64,000 bases of DNA from Salibacterium salarium (GCF_030813635.1 NZ_JAUSUM010000003.1:372001-436000), one strand, 5' to 3'. Shown: positions 37,612 through 47,670, counted from the stretch's first letter. The notes: generated from the sequence alone by a model not told the origin. A program made the numbers and translations.

Positions 37612-38757
37612 GTGCGCTTTTCAACATTGGTACCACCAGGAATCACGATGATTGCTGTTGCATACGGATTAGCCAGATTTAGTTACGGATTACTGCTTCC
37701 AAATATTAGTACTGATTTAGAAATGAATCCTTCAACGTCAGGATTTATTTCTTCCCTTTTTTATTTCGCTTATTGCTTTGCCATTGTTTTTGCTACCGTG
37801 TTTACAACAGAAAAGGGGCCGCGTGGTATGATTCTTGCAGCCGGTGCTTCTGCGTTTCTAGGTTTACTTATCATGGGAGTAAGCCCTAATGTCTGGCTTC
37901 TTGGTACAGGAGTGTTACTTGCTGGGGCAAGTACAGGGTTTGTATCACCACCCTACGGAGCAGCAATTTCGCTTTGGTTGAAAGAAAAGCAGCAAGGAAA
38001 AGCCAATACATGGATTAACTCTGGAACCAGCCTCGGTCTTGCCTTATCAGGAGCAGGGGCTCTTGTACTTGCGTCAGAGTGGCGGTTAACTTATATTATA
38101 TATGCTTGCATCGCGCTTATTGCTCTTGTATGGAATGCTAAAGCCATCCCTCCTCTTGAAAAAAATCCTTCCGTCAGATTTGAAAAAGGAAAATTTTCGT
38201 TCCGCGGAGTGGACGGTGCTGTCCCTTTAGTTATCTGCTCCATTGTGTTAGGAATATCTACAGCAGCTTTCTGGACATTCTCCGTCGATTTCATATCGTC
38301 TACGAATGTTTATAATAGCGGAGAATTATCAATTTTTTGGATCATTATCGGTGCTTTTGGAATACTAGGCGGGTTTTCTGGTTCACTTATTGAAAAAATG
38401 GGTTTGGCGTTTGCCTATAAATGGGCTTGTTTTGTTATTGGTACGGCTTCCTTAGTCATTGCCTTGTTTCCAGACCAATGGCCGCTCGCTTATCTTTCCG
38501 CCGCTTTGTTTGGAGCATCTTATATCTTTATAACCGGAGTATTGATGGTTTGGGGGATTAGGGTGTTTATCACCAACGCTTCACTAGGAATCGGAACCCC
38601 TTTTTTACTATTAGCGGTTGGTCAAGTACTCGGTTCATCCATTGCGGGGGTGCTAATCGGAACATTAAGTTTCACTTGGACTTTTGCCATATATGGTCTA
38701 ATAGGAATAATCGCCATGATACTAGGTCCGAAAAGAATCAAAAATAACTCTGTTTAG
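37612..38757 (+). CDS. MFS transporter (YbfB/CynX-like)
   Basis: 381-aa major facilitator protein with 11-12 membrane segments, starting at GTG 37612 after AGGAGG. Motifs include YGLARFSYGLLLPNI in helix 1 and GTGFVSPPYGAAISLWL in helix 4-5. The substrate is not predictable; drug or small-metabolite export is likely given the TetR-type operator upstream. Confidence 0.87.
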   Translation: MRFSTLVPPGITMIAVAYGLARFSYGLLLPNISTDLEMNPSTSGFISSLFYFAYCFAIVFATVFTTEKGPRGMILAAGASAFLGLLIMGVSPNVWLLGTGVLLAGASTGFVSPPYGAAISLWLKEKQQGKANTWINSGTSLGLALSGAGALVLASEWRLTYIIYACIALIALVWNAKAIPPLEKNPSVRFEKGKFSFRGVDGAVPLVICSIVLGISTAAFWTFSVDFISSTNVYNSGELSIFWIIIGAFGILGGFSGSLIEKMGLAFAYKWACFVIGTASLVIALFPDQWPLAYLSAALFGASYIFITGVLMVWGIRVFITNASLGIGTPFLLLAVGQVLGSSIAGVLIGTLSFTWTFAIYGLIGIIAMILGPKRIKNNSV

Positions 38758-38878
38758 ACTCTGTATCCAATCATAATGTCATTTAAAAACTGCTCTTTTA
38801 TGTACGGAAGACTGATTCTCCATATACTTTTTTCGTTTCTCTATATTAAGTATATCATTCTCTTTAACAAAAAAGGAA

Positions 38879-39505
38879 TTAGGGGGCCAGTGTCTGCATT
38901 AAATCGTAGAAATATTTTGGGTCACCCGAATGGAAGTAGTTATACCACGCCTTAAGAGTATCCTGAGAAAAAACATCTAATTTTGCAAATATGTTTTGAG
39001 CAAAAAGCAACCCACCTGCCGAACTAGCTGTAATCAGGTTATCATCCGTAACTGCTTTTACATCTCGATAATACAATTCTCCGTTATAGTTTGGACATAA
39101 CATCTGAAGATACTCAAGGCTGTTGCTAGTATGTATGCGTTTATCCAATACCCCAGCCTCAGCAAGTACAGTTGTAGCACCACAAATTGCAGCAACAGTT
39201 GCACCACTTTCTAATAATTCCGTTGCCTTTTCTATAACCGGCGTGTGTCTTGGATCATCCCAAGTATCTGCACCCGGTAGCAACAAAACTGTTGAAGGAG
39301 CAGAAATAATTTCGTCGGTGGTTATTTCCGGTATAACTTTCATACCTCCTTTTGTTACAATTGAATCCTTTGTAGCGCCCACAGTCTTAACGGAAACTTT
39401 ACCACTCTTTTTTTTAAAGTATTGACCCGAATTAAGCTCTGCCGTCACATATCCAATCTCCCAATCTGATAATGTATCCAGTACATAATTGTAGACATTA
39501 ATCAT
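38879..39505 (-). CDS. DJ-1/PfpI family protein (YdeA-like)
   Basis: 208-aa glutamine amidotransferase-like protein. The nucleophile elbow is VAAICGATTVLAEAGVLD with the expected Cys, followed by HTSNSLEYL in place of the usual TTHW. Members may act as deglycases or peptidases, or be inactive; function unknown. GGAGTG precedes the ATG. Confidence 0.83.
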   Translation of the reverse strand: MINVYNYVLDTLSDWEIGYVTAELNSGQYFKKKSGKVSVKTVGATKDSIVTKGGMKVIPEITTDEIISAPSTVLLLPGADTWDDPRHTPVIEKATELLESGATVAAICGATTVLAEAGVLDKRIHTSNSLEYLQMLCPNYNGELYYRDVKAVTDDNLITASSAGGLLFAQNIFAKLDVFSQDTLKAWYNYFHSGDPKYFYDLMQTLAP

Positions 39506-39713
39506 ATTATCACTCCAATAAAATAATGACCCTCATTCCACAAACCAATGTGCACTTGACCAACAAACTTCACTAATACTAATTTAACATAATTTCCCTT
39601 TTAATTGCGTTAAAAAACCGCTTCTTCCTTATTGAAGAACTCATGTACTTACTGATCCGTATTCAGCAATTCAAGTTGAGGTTTCCTTTTTTAACTCACT
39701 TATTTGTTTTTGT

Positions 39714-39920
39714 TTAGGTATTCGTATTCTTCTTTGATTTTAATTTCCTATTTGTGTAAATAACATAAATAAGGTTTATGACAACCAATAATAGTGAACC
39801 ACTTAATGCTCCCAATATATAAGTTAAATCAGGACTCACTATCAAATTTCCAATAATTCCTCCAATAAATGCTAATATAGCTATATAACTAAACTTCCAT
39901 TGAGAAAATCTTTTTTTCAC
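39714..39920 (-). CDS. Small membrane protein, unknown
   Basis: 68 aa with two membrane segments (about 10-30 and 32-55) and a lysine-rich cytoplasmic tail. The start is GTG at 39920, seven bases after GGGGAGG, which makes it a credible gene. No family recognised. Confidence 0.6.
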   Translation of the reverse strand: MKKRFSQWKFSYIAILAFIGGIIGNLIVSPDLTYILGALSGSLLLVVINLIYVIYTNRKLKSKKNTNT

Positions 39921-40032
39921 TTTTCAACCTCCCCAGTGTTATTGACTTGCTTTTAATTTTCAAAAGAGTTTCTCAAAATAAAATTCTATTCAACAAAAAT
40001 ATGATCCTTTAACGAAAACAGTCACAACTCCG

Positions 40033-40215
40033 TTATTTCACGCTTTTTTGGAATAAAATAAAGCCTTCTTGCTTCAGCTTGAGCAGATGAGTTTGGTCAA
40101 TTCCACCGTTTATTTGTACCTCTACTTTATTACCCATATTTAAACTACGTGTATTATCGTAACTCAAGTAAATAAGAGAAACACGTCTTATAGTCATACC
40201 TCTTATGATCTTCAT
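40033..40215 (-). CDS. Small protein, unknown
   Basis: 60 aa, basic, without membrane segments, ATG five bases after AGAGGTGA. Its size and sequence match no family that I recognise. The ribosome binding site is the only support. Confidence 0.4.
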   Translation of the reverse strand: MKIIRGMTIRRVSLIYLSYDNTRSLNMGNKVEVQINGGIDQTHLLKLKQEGFILFQKSVK

Positions 40216-40457
40216 TATATCACCTCTAAAAATTTAGACGTCAGGGGTCGCAAGCTAGTTTGATTCCTTTTTTATGCCAAAAGAAAGACTCTTATTTATT
40301 TAATTGTTGCTGATATTTTCAATAGGGAATAGCCCCTTCAGGAAATATTCCGTTTTAATGTTCAATATTGTTATACTTTATTTTTATTCTGTTATACTAT
40401 TTTCTTTCACCAAAGTAAAACAGTTTAATTTGCTATTATGTTAGTTACTTTTTACAG

Positions 40458-40488
40458 AAATACTGTGAAACACGATTTCACAGTATTT
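40458..40488. repeat. Perfect 13-bp inverted repeat
   Basis: AAATACTGTGAAA and TTTCACAGTATTT around CACGA. Neither side has a good T tract, and it is far from any stop codon, so it may be an operator or a decayed terminator. Confidence 0.5.
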
Positions 40489-40663
40489 CCAAACCTGTTC
40501 TCCACCGTATCATCCATCCCTTAAACAATATCTTTTATCACTAATTTAGAACTAATTTAGAATTAATCACCCTTTTAAGAACATAATAATAAAAGAACTT
40601 TTTACCTAGAACTAAATTATCATTTTTAAATTTTTTGAAAAAAGAAACTTAACTGATAACTAA

Positions 40664-40677
40664 AGAAATCGTTTACA
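40664..40677 (+). promoter_or_regulatory. Candidate cre site upstream of gapN
   Basis: AGAAATCGTTTACA matches the cre consensus TGWAANCGNTTACA at all but the first base, 144 bases before gapN. The rest of the 40216-40820 gap shows only the inverted repeat at 40458. Confidence 0.5.
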
Positions 40678-40820
40678 TTGCTTTTAAATCAAGGATGATT
40701 CCTCCTCAAGCAGAATAATTAACATTTGAGGTGAGGTTTGTTACAGTTAAAAGAACCTTGTGATTGATACAGGTTAATATAATTTATTAATACAGAGATA
40801 GAAAAGAGGAGGTTTTCATA

Positions 40821-42272
40821 ATGTTAACGCATAATGTCGAAACATTCAGTCAGAAAAACGTTCTCTTACAAGGAGAATGGAGAGAAAATAAAAACGGGAA
40901 CCGTATTACGTTGGCTTCCCCCTCGAACGGAGAAGAAATCGGTAGCGTACCAGCTCTTTCCGAAGAGGAAGTAAATGAAGCAGTGGAGGCATCTAATGCC
41001 GCTCAAAAAGAGTGGGCGAAAACGCCGCTGCACGAAAGAAAACAATTATTACACCGCTGGGCGGACAACCTCGTGGAACATAAAGAAGCAATTGGTACGA
41101 TGATTATGCAGGAAGTTGCCAAGAAAAAGTCATCGGCGATAGATGAAGTCGTTCGTACCGCGGATTTCATTCGTCATACGGCGGAAGAAGGGGTGCGTCT
41201 GAACGGGGAGCTGCTTAGTGGAGACAGCTATAACGGGGGACCAGCAAGCAAGACAGCCCAGGTCAGCCGTGTGCCGCTCGGCGTTGTGCTTGCTATTTCT
41301 CCGTTTAATTATCCTATAAATCTTTCCGCTTCCAAAATTGCTCCGGCATTGATGACAGGTAACGGTGTCGTTTTTAAACCTGCGACACAAGGGTCATTAA
41401 GCGGCATTATGATGATAGAGGCTCTCGAGCAAGCCGGACTCCCGGAAGGTCTTGTCAACATCACAACCGGCCGTGGTTCCGAAATTGGCGATGCCCTCGT
41501 GACACACAAAGGCATCGATCAGATTTCTTTTACCGGCGGTTCTGAAACCGGGATTTCCATGTCGAAAAAAGTGGGCATGGTACCGCTCGTTCTTGAACTT
41601 GGTGGAAAAGACCCGGCGATTGTGCTCGAAGACGCCGATCTGGACAAAGCAGCAAAAGAAATTACGGGCGGAGCTTTTTCTTATTCCGGGCAGCGCTGCA
41701 CAGCTATCAAACGGGTGCTTGTCAAAGAAGAAGCTGCGGATGAACTCGTAGCCAAGCTGAAAGAAAAAGTGGAAGCACTCTCTGTCGGACTGCCGGAAGA
41801 TGATGCTGATATTACACCGCTTATTAATGATAAAACGGCAGATAACGTGCAGAGCCTGATTGACGATGCCATCGAAAAGAAGGCTGAAGTCGTTACCGGC
41901 GATGAAAAGAAAGAGAATCTGCTCTCGCCCACCTTACTGGATCACGTATCCACAGATGCCCGTGTAGCATGGGAAGAGCCATTTGGTCCTGTTCTTCCGG
42001 TCCTTCGTGTCAAAAGTGAAGAAGAAGCTATTCAAATTGCCAACGAGTCGGAATACGGCCTGCAGGCCAGTGTTTTCACTCAAGACATTGATGCAGCCCA
42101 TCGCATAGCCGATCAGCTAGATGTCGGAAGTGTTCAGTTGAACGGGAAAACCTCCCGCGGCCCGGACCATTTCCCATTTCTCGGTGTAAAGAACTCAGGT
42201 CTCGGCGTGCAGGGCGTGCGCTACAGCCTGCTTAGTTTAAGCCGTGAAAAAGTAAAAGTCTTGAATGGTTAA
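40821..42272 (+). CDS. gapN: Non-phosphorylating NADP-dependent glyceraldehyde-3-phosphate dehydrogenase
   Basis: 483-aa aldehyde dehydrogenase oxidising glyceraldehyde 3-phosphate straight to 3-phosphoglycerate with NADPH production. Catalytic Cys293 lies in FSYSGQRCTAIKR and Glu259 in LVLELGGKDPAIV. The C-terminal SRGPDHFPFLGVKNSGLGVQG is characteristic of GapN rather than other ALDHs. GAGGAGG precedes the ATG, and a perfect terminator follows. It bypasses the ATP-yielding steps of glycolysis to give NADPH. Confidence 0.9.
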   Translation: MLTHNVETFSQKNVLLQGEWRENKNGNRITLASPSNGEEIGSVPALSEEEVNEAVEASNAAQKEWAKTPLHERKQLLHRWADNLVEHKEAIGTMIMQEVAKKKSSAIDEVVRTADFIRHTAEEGVRLNGELLSGDSYNGGPASKTAQVSRVPLGVVLAISPFNYPINLSASKIAPALMTGNGVVFKPATQGSLSGIMMIEALEQAGLPEGLVNITTGRGSEIGDALVTHKGIDQISFTGGSETGISMSKKVGMVPLVLELGGKDPAIVLEDADLDKAAKEITGGAFSYSGQRCTAIKRVLVKEEAADELVAKLKEKVEALSVGLPEDDADITPLINDKTADNVQSLIDDAIEKKAEVVTGDEKKENLLSPTLLDHVSTDARVAWEEPFGPVLPVLRVKSEEEAIQIANESEYGLQASVFTQDIDAAHRIADQLDVGSVQLNGKTSRGPDHFPFLGVKNSGLGVQGVRYSLLSLSREKVKVLNG

Positions 42273-42364
42273 TCAAAAAGCTCAGGCTATTTAACCCGCC
42301 GCAAGTATTTCTTGGCCAAGACTCTAGCAACGAAACTGCATCCCAACATTTAACTTTTTTATTT

Positions 42365-42414
42365 AAAACAAAGCTGGTCCTGCACGCATTACTGCGAAGG
42401 ACCAGCTTTGTTTT
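42365..42414 (+). terminator. Terminator of gapN
   Basis: A 16-bp perfect stem (AAAACAAAGCTGGTCC with GGACCAGCTTTGTTTT) and a loop of 18 bases. It ends in TTTTGTTT. The remaining 42415-42633 shows nothing else. Confidence 0.9.
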
Positions 42415-42633
42415 GTTTCCATCATATTTATATTTTTCCAACTAATTTCACTACCCCTACTAAAAGGGTTGTTTGTCACCTAAGAAGTTCGCTTCCGGCT
42501 TCCTTCAGATTCAAACTTCACAGTAGAAACCCTTGCCTTTCGTTAACAGTTCCTACTGTAAGCCTGTAGTGAACTTTCACCACCAAGTTGTTAGGCATGT
42601 TGGACAAACATTTAGTTTTTTTGTTAATAAAAA

Positions 42634-43452
42634 TTAGCGAAGAAAATTCACTAAATAGGCCAATAGTACCGTCGGTGAATCTTCCTGTACTAAGTGACCT
42701 GTATTAGGGATTGTTTCCAAAAGAGAACCTTTAATTTTTCCGTGCAAAATGTGCCCCTTCTTCATCGGAATCCACTCGTCTTCTTCCCCCCATATGATTA
42801 ATGTTGGCGTTGTAATATTTCCATAAAGAGGCTCGATTTCATCAGTGTACTTTTGATTTGCCTGTGCCATTTGACGATAAAACGCATTTTGACCGGTTCC
42901 ACCAAGCCATGGCTTTATTATACCTTTCAGCGTTTCTCCACTCATTGGTTTGAACTGTGCGCCTTGGACGTATGTGGATACGATTGATTCGTGTATATAA
43001 GCAGGAATCCCTTTAAAAGCTTCTTCGTGTTGGTTTACATGAGCGAAAAAAGGGGAGCCCCATGGTCCGATTGCTACAGGGTCAACCAGAATGATTTTTT
43101 GAAAATCACGCTTGTCTAATAAGTGTGTGCGCAAAACGGTCGTACCCCCGAAATCATGTCCAATGACCATTGGAGATTGTAGCCCCCAATGGTCAAGCAA
43201 TTCAGCTAGAACTTTGTTTTGAACACCTAGCGAAATATCTGCCCCGTCTATTTTTTCTGATTGGCCATACCCTAAAAGATCATAGTAGTAGACAGTGAAC
43301 CATTGACGTAAGGCAGGAATAAGATGTCGCCAATTATAAGATGACCAAGGAGTTCCATGGACCAATACAATAGCCGGCCCTTCCCCTTCTATATCATATT
43401 GAATGCTCCCAAACGATGAGTGAAATTGTTTTGTCAACTCCCAATCCTTCAC
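42634..43452 (-). CDS. Alpha/beta hydrolase, haloalkane dehalogenase-like
   Basis: 272-aa hydrolase. Oxyanion motif HGTP (about 32-35), nucleophile Asp100 in IGHDFGG, acid in WGEEDEWIP and His in PNTGHLVQED. An aspartate nucleophile is the hallmark of haloalkane dehalogenases and epoxide hydrolases, though which is not clear. I use GTG at 43452, eight bases after AAAGGAG; the TTG at 43470 overlaps that site and cannot be the start. Confidence 0.85.
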   Translation of the reverse strand: MKDWELTKQFHSSFGSIQYDIEGEGPAIVLVHGTPWSSYNWRHLIPALRQWFTVYYYDLLGYGQSEKIDGADISLGVQNKVLAELLDHWGLQSPMVIGHDFGGTTVLRTHLLDKRDFQKIILVDPVAIGPWGSPFFAHVNQHEEAFKGIPAYIHESIVSTYVQGAQFKPMSGETLKGIIKPWLGGTGQNAFYRQMAQANQKYTDEIEPLYGNITTPTLIIWGEEDEWIPMKKGHILHGKIKGSLLETIPNTGHLVQEDSPTVLLAYLVNFLR

Positions 43453-43707
43453 TTTTATGTCTCCTTTCAATAATTCTCATTGCAATTTCCTTCCTATCTC
43501 GTTACTATTCCTCTGTTTTTGTTGGTATTTCTTAAAGCACACTTGGGGATGTTCATATCTTAATCCGCATCTGCCGGCTAACTTAGTTTTATCATTCTCC
43601 ATTTTTAAAACTTGATTTCTCCTTTTATTTTACACAGGCTCTTTTTATAAGTAAAATGAATATAATTTATACCTAATATAAACAAAATAAATAAACAGGA
43701 GGGAAAT

Positions 43708-44559
43708 ATGTCCATTCATCACTACACAGTATTTCATGCGGTTATAGAATCCGGTAGTTTCACTAAAGCGGCTCAAAAACTAGCATTATCCCAACCTGCT
43801 GTTAGCCACTCAGTTCGCGCGCTAGAAAAGGAACTTGGCATACAACTTCTAAAACGAAACGGTAAAGTGGAACTGACCGAAATTGGGGAAGCGCTCATAC
43901 CACATATTAATGAAATAGTTTCCAAACAGGAGCACATCACTCAAGTCATAGATGAAGTACAAAACATCAAAAAAGGAACGATTCGGATTGGTTCATTCCC
44001 AAGTATCACATCGACTGTTCTTGCACCCCTTCTAGGATCATTTCGCATTCAATATCCTGGCATTACTTTCTCCATCTATGACGGAGGCTATGAAGAAGTA
44101 CAACAATGGCTCAGTACAAACTCAATCGACCTTGGCTTTCTACCGTACGAGAACAAAAAATTTAACACTCAGCTCTTTTATCAAGATGAATATGTTGCAA
44201 TTCTCCCTTCCAACTTCCAAACAAATAAAGAAGATATTCTATCCATAGAAGAGCTGGATCAACAATCATTCATCCTACCATTGGACGGCTGTGAAAAAGT
44301 GATTCTGCCTCTTTTTAAGGAATACAATGTTTCCCCAAACATTGAATATGAGCTAAAAAATTCTCTCTCAATTATGGGGCTTGTTTCAGAAGGACTAGGC
44401 ATATCCCTTATTCCAAAAGAAACAGCCGAAATAGTCACACAGACGAGAGTAATGTCTTTTAGACCCTTAGTTTCAAGGAATATTTATATTGGTATCAAGA
44501 AAGGAAATGCGATAACTCCGGCGATTAAAGAGTTTTTGAAGTTCGTAGAAGTTCGATGA
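43708..44559 (+). CDS. LysR family transcriptional regulator
   Basis: 283-aa regulator. The helix-turn-helix (about 1-60) has SFTKAAQKLALSQPAVSHSVRALEKELGIQLLKR. The substrate-binding domain follows from about 90. AGGAGGG precedes the ATG. Divergent from the hydrolase gene, so the hydrolase is a likely target. Confidence 0.9.
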   Translation: MSIHHYTVFHAVIESGSFTKAAQKLALSQPAVSHSVRALEKELGIQLLKRNGKVELTEIGEALIPHINEIVSKQEHITQVIDEVQNIKKGTIRIGSFPSITSTVLAPLLGSFRIQYPGITFSIYDGGYEEVQQWLSTNSIDLGFLPYENKKFNTQLFYQDEYVAILPSNFQTNKEDILSIEELDQQSFILPLDGCEKVILPLFKEYNVSPNIEYELKNSLSIMGLVSEGLGISLIPKETAEIVTQTRVMSFRPLVSRNIYIGIKKGNAITPAIKEFLKFVEVR

Positions 44560-44652
44560 TTGATTACTAATCAAAACCAAAACCCACAAACTACTACTTT
44601 TTGAGGGAGCGACTTTTACATTGTTCCCTTTTATTTAAGATAAGAACCATTT

Positions 44653-44675
44653 GTTGCTTTGGAATAAAGTTTAAT
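44653..44675 (+). repeat. Dispersed repeat, copy 1 (partial)
   Basis: GCTTTGGAATAAAGTTTAAT occurs here and, with two or three changes, at 45821 and 54322. Copy 1 lacks the ATCAAAA extension and the later GCGCCCG block. Confidence 0.5.
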
Positions 44676-44795
44676 TATTTTTTGTTAGTGTTATTTCATA
44701 AAAGCACCCTATGACTGAATATTATTACCCAATTGACCCACTGAATATCATAAAATGCGCCATCAAAAACCATAAATTAAACCAGATCGATATGT

Positions 44796-44833
44796 GAACC
44801 TGACGAAGTTCATAATTTCGTCAGGTTCTTTCT
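44796..44833 (+). terminator. Orphan terminator before the XRE gene
   Basis: GAACCTGACGAA and TTCGTCAGGTTC arms with an eight-base spacer, then TTTCT. It lies over 230 bases after the LysR gene with no gene between, so it may be left from a lost gene. Confidence 0.65.
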
Positions 44834-44955
44834 GCATTCTGGCTCTTGTTAAATCAAAGTAATTCGATTTAAAGTAAAAGTATTTATTTCTTTTATATAA
44901 GTTTACTTTACTTTTGTATAAAAAAAGTTTATTATTTTTTTAAGAGGTGATGGTC

Positions 44956-45183
44956 ATGAAAAAAAAGTCTGGTGATTCGATATCCAATAAGGTTTATGAA
45001 TATCGTGTACTTGCCAGAATGTCTCAGAAAGAATTAGCAGAGAAAGTCGGGGTTTCCAAACAAACCATCTTCGTAATGGAAAAAGGAAATTATGTTCCGA
45101 CTCTGCTGTTGGCCTATCGAATTGCTGATTTTTTTAATGTTGATGTTAACGATATTTTCACTTATGAGAAAGGAAATGATTAA
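44956..45183 (+). CDS. XRE family helix-turn-helix regulator
   Basis: 75-aa Cro/CI-like DNA-binding protein. The helix-turn-helix is MSQKELAEKVGVSKQTIFVMEKGNYVPTLLLAYRIADFF. AGAGGTGA lies upstream of ATG 44956. Translated almost together with the following membrane protein gene; such pairs are common in Firmicutes and the XRE protein usually controls the pair. Confidence 0.9.
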   Translation: MKKKSGDSISNKVYEYRVLARMSQKELAEKVGVSKQTIFVMEKGNYVPTLLLAYRIADFFNVDVNDIFTYEKGND

Positions 45184-45184
45184 A

Positions 45185-45532
45185 ATGAAAACCCCTGATG
45201 AAATATCAAATACAATCTTTTATCCTTTAAAAACCTGGGCAGAAGCATCACCTGGTAATTGGAATATGCTTCTTGGCATTGGTTTTGTATTGCTTTTAGT
45301 TGGATTGATTCTGATATATGCATATTACAAAAAAATAGGTAAACCTGACGAAAGAACAAATCAAATACATTTAAGAAGTGCCTATATTGTATTATGGGGA
45401 GTAATTTTGTCCGACATAATTTTCCCAAAAGAATATATGTGGGAAATTTTCTTCTTATTCAAGTATTCTCTTGCATTCATCGCTTCAGGAATATATCTAG
45501 CTGTTCGATATAAAAAGGATTTTTCTAACTAA
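45185..45532 (+). CDS. DUF2178-like membrane protein
   Basis: 115 aa with three membrane segments. The motif KPDERTNQIHLRSAY between the first and second segments is typical of proteins encoded next to small XRE regulators. The ATG begins two bases after the stop of the regulator. Biological role unknown. Confidence 0.75.
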   Translation: MKTPDEISNTIFYPLKTWAEASPGNWNMLLGIGFVLLLVGLILIYAYYKKIGKPDERTNQIHLRSAYIVLWGVILSDIIFPKEYMWEIFFLFKYSLAFIASGIYLAVRYKKDFSN

Positions 45533-45736
45533 AGGACACCAAACAGGAAGATTGGAAAATGTTTATCAATTCAGTTACTAAGAAATATAATCGGATGTTC
45601 GTCTTCAATAACTAAGATATTAGTTTGGGAAGTAGAAACAACCATATCCATCCTCCTGCGCACTAAATTTAAGACCAACCAAGTTTTCCTTAACTGTCAG
45701 GTCTGTTTCCATGTATTTCTTCCTTAATTCCCCAAT

Positions 45737-45790
45737 AAAAAACTGCCAACACGGGAACTTTAAGTGTAGTCATTCCGTGCTGGCAGTATA
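45737..45790. terminator. Imperfect hairpin in the 45533-45971 gap
   Basis: ACTGCCAACACGGGAA and TTCCGTGCTGGCAGT pair with one mismatch and a bulge. AAAAAA on the left side gives a T tract on the minus strand, downstream of the OYE gene, although at some distance. Confidence 0.55.
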
Positions 45791-45820
45791 TAAACAACTT
45801 TATTATTCTTTAACAATTAC

Positions 45821-45912
45821 GTGTAGCTTTGAAATAAAGTTTGATCAAAATGGACTCTCCTTCATTATATAGCTGTGATCAGGATAATTGCGCCCGATTG
45901 TGGTATAGATCA
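45821..45912 (+). repeat. Dispersed repeat, copy 2
   Basis: Begins GTGTAGCTTTGAAATAAAGT followed by TTGATCAAAATGG, and after about 30 bases has GATAATTGCGCCCGATTGTG. The same order of blocks occurs at 54322-54520. It looks like a degraded miniature element. Confidence 0.5.
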
Positions 45913-45971
45913 TTGCTACCTTAAAAGGGTTTTGTCAATATTTTGGTGTTTTTCGCGTTTGCTTTAAAGGA

Positions 45972-47105
45972 TTACTTGCCATCAGTTCTTGGCAATGGAT
46001 AGAAACCATCATTAAATTGTTTCCATAAATTAGGTGGTAAATCATGTTTTTCTTCTCTATTAGGATCAAATTTTGAAATGATATCGTCCTCTTTACCATT
46101 TTGAATTTTATTAATGAAATTATGATCCAATAGAATCTCCCTACCTAAGGCTAATAGTTCAACATTCTTTGATTCTACAGCTTCTAGTGCTTGTTCAGCA
46201 GTAAATATTGATCCAATACCAACTAATGGCATACGACCGTCAATCCATTGATGAAGTAATTTAATTCTTTCTTCCCCTTGATACTTACCTTCACGAGTTT
46301 TAGAGTGTACATCCATTAGTGAAACATGTAAATAATCTAACGGTTTTTCCATTAAATTTTTCACCAATTCCTCCGTGATTTCCATACTTATACCTGGAGT
46401 TTCTGCTTCTTCTGGTGAAAATCTATAACCAACGATGAATTTCTCATCTGCATAAGCTTTAACAGTATGAACAACCTCATCTACAACTTTAATTGGGAAT
46501 TTTAATCTATTTTCTCCCCACTCATCATCACGACGATTATAATATGGTGAAACAAATTGTTGTATTAAATAATGGTTTGCGCCATGGATTTCCACACCAT
46601 CAAACCCTGCTTCGATAACTCTACGTGTTGCCTCACCAAATGCTGTAATTGTTTGTTCAATTTCATCGTGAGTCATTTCTCGAGCATGATGTTCCTTTTT
46701 TTCATCAAAACTTTGTAAAGTTATAGGGCTTGGAGCAGCTACATCTCCGTTTGGTGTTAAATATGGTAGTGACTGTGCCCCACCATGATGTATTTGTACA
46801 ATAGCTTTTGCTCCATTTTTCTTCATAGCTTTAGCTAATCGTTTTAAACCATCAAGGTCTGAATCATGTGCAACGGAAGGTTGGCCAGGAAATGCTTTTC
46901 CTAAATCAGTCACATTACTAGCTGCAGAAATAGCTAATCCTACATCCTTAGAACGTTGTTCCACATAATTAATTTCCACATCAGAAATTGTACCATCATC
47001 GTTAGAAGATATATGGGTGAGTGGTGCTAAGACAAATCTATTTCTTAATTCTACTTTATTGGGTAATGTTACTTTTTCAAATAATGGTTCAAACTTCTTA
47101 TCCAT
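45972..47105 (-). CDS. Old yellow enzyme family NAD(P)H flavin oxidoreductase
   Basis: 377-aa FMN enzyme of the YqiG/NADH:flavin oxidoreductase type. The barrel starts PLFEKVTLPNKVELRNRFVLAPLTH. QIHHGGAQS holds the first conserved His, GFDGVEIHGANHYLIQQFVSPYYNRRDDEWG the substrate and flavin motif, and LVGIGSIFTAEQALE the phosphate-binding loop. These enzymes reduce activated alkenes and electrophiles. Next to a MarR regulator on the same strand, likely its controller. Confidence 0.9.
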   Translation of the reverse strand: MDKKFEPLFEKVTLPNKVELRNRFVLAPLTHISSNDDGTISDVEINYVEQRSKDVGLAISAASNVTDLGKAFPGQPSVAHDSDLDGLKRLAKAMKKNGAKAIVQIHHGGAQSLPYLTPNGDVAAPSPITLQSFDEKKEHHAREMTHDEIEQTITAFGEATRRVIEAGFDGVEIHGANHYLIQQFVSPYYNRRDDEWGENRLKFPIKVVDEVVHTVKAYADEKFIVGYRFSPEEAETPGISMEITEELVKNLMEKPLDYLHVSLMDVHSKTREGKYQGEERIKLLHQWIDGRMPLVGIGSIFTAEQALEAVESKNVELLALGREILLDHNFINKIQNGKEDDIISKFDPNREEKHDLPPNLWKQFNDGFYPLPRTDGK

Positions 47106-47128
47106 TGCTACAATGCCTCCTATAATTT

Positions 47129-47143
47129 ACATGTATGACATGT
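47129..47143 (-). promoter_or_regulatory. Candidate MarR operator
   Basis: ACATGT and ACATGT flank ATG as a 15-bp inverted repeat just before the OYE gene. GTTACATGCATGCTGCATAC follows at 47151 with a related sequence. The upstream MarR protein may bind here. Confidence 0.4.
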
Positions 47144-47247
47144 CCTCGCCTGTTACATGCATGCTGCATACATATAAATTAAAGGTGTATTTTCCCTATG
47201 TCAAGTCAAAGTACTCTTATATAGATAGGAGACTTTGTGATCAGGTT

Positions 47248-47670
47248 TTATAACCCTTCTGTTAACTGCTTTATTAATCGTTCAACATTAACCGTAGAGA
47301 GAGATGATTGTAGTATTTCATGGAAAGCGACTAAACTTCCTCGTAGCTTCTTCTCCCCTAAGTCCGTTAGGCCAGTATAGGTACCCCTGCGGTCATCTGT
47401 ACAATCGTGCTTTTCTAGTGCACCACAGCTACTCGCTTCCATATTACCTACTATCCTAGAAAGCGCACTCTGACTTAAACCTATCATCTCTTGCAATTGC
47501 TGTAATCTGAGCTTTTTGCCAGGTGCTTTAGAAAGATAGTAGAGCACGTAGAATTCTTTTAAAGATAAGTTGTACTCTGCTTGTAGGACATCTTCCAACT
47601 CTTTTTTTATTTTATTTTGTATAGCGTCTATAGCTAACCAATGATCCATAAAATCATGATTAATATTCAT
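47248..47670 (-). CDS. MarR family regulator
   Basis: 140-aa winged-helix protein. LRLQQLQEMIGLSQSALSRIVGNMEASSCGALEKHDCTDDRRGTYTGLTDLG shows the recognition helix and wing. Cysteines in the wing (ASSCGALEKHDC) could sense oxidants or electrophiles, which would suit control of an OYE gene. Ribosome binding site AGGTGGAG. Confidence 0.87.
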   Translation of the reverse strand: MNINHDFMDHWLAIDAIQNKIKKELEDVLQAEYNLSLKEFYVLYYLSKAPGKKLRLQQLQEMIGLSQSALSRIVGNMEASSCGALEKHDCTDDRRGTYTGLTDLGEKKLRGSLVAFHEILQSSLSTVNVERLIKQLTEGL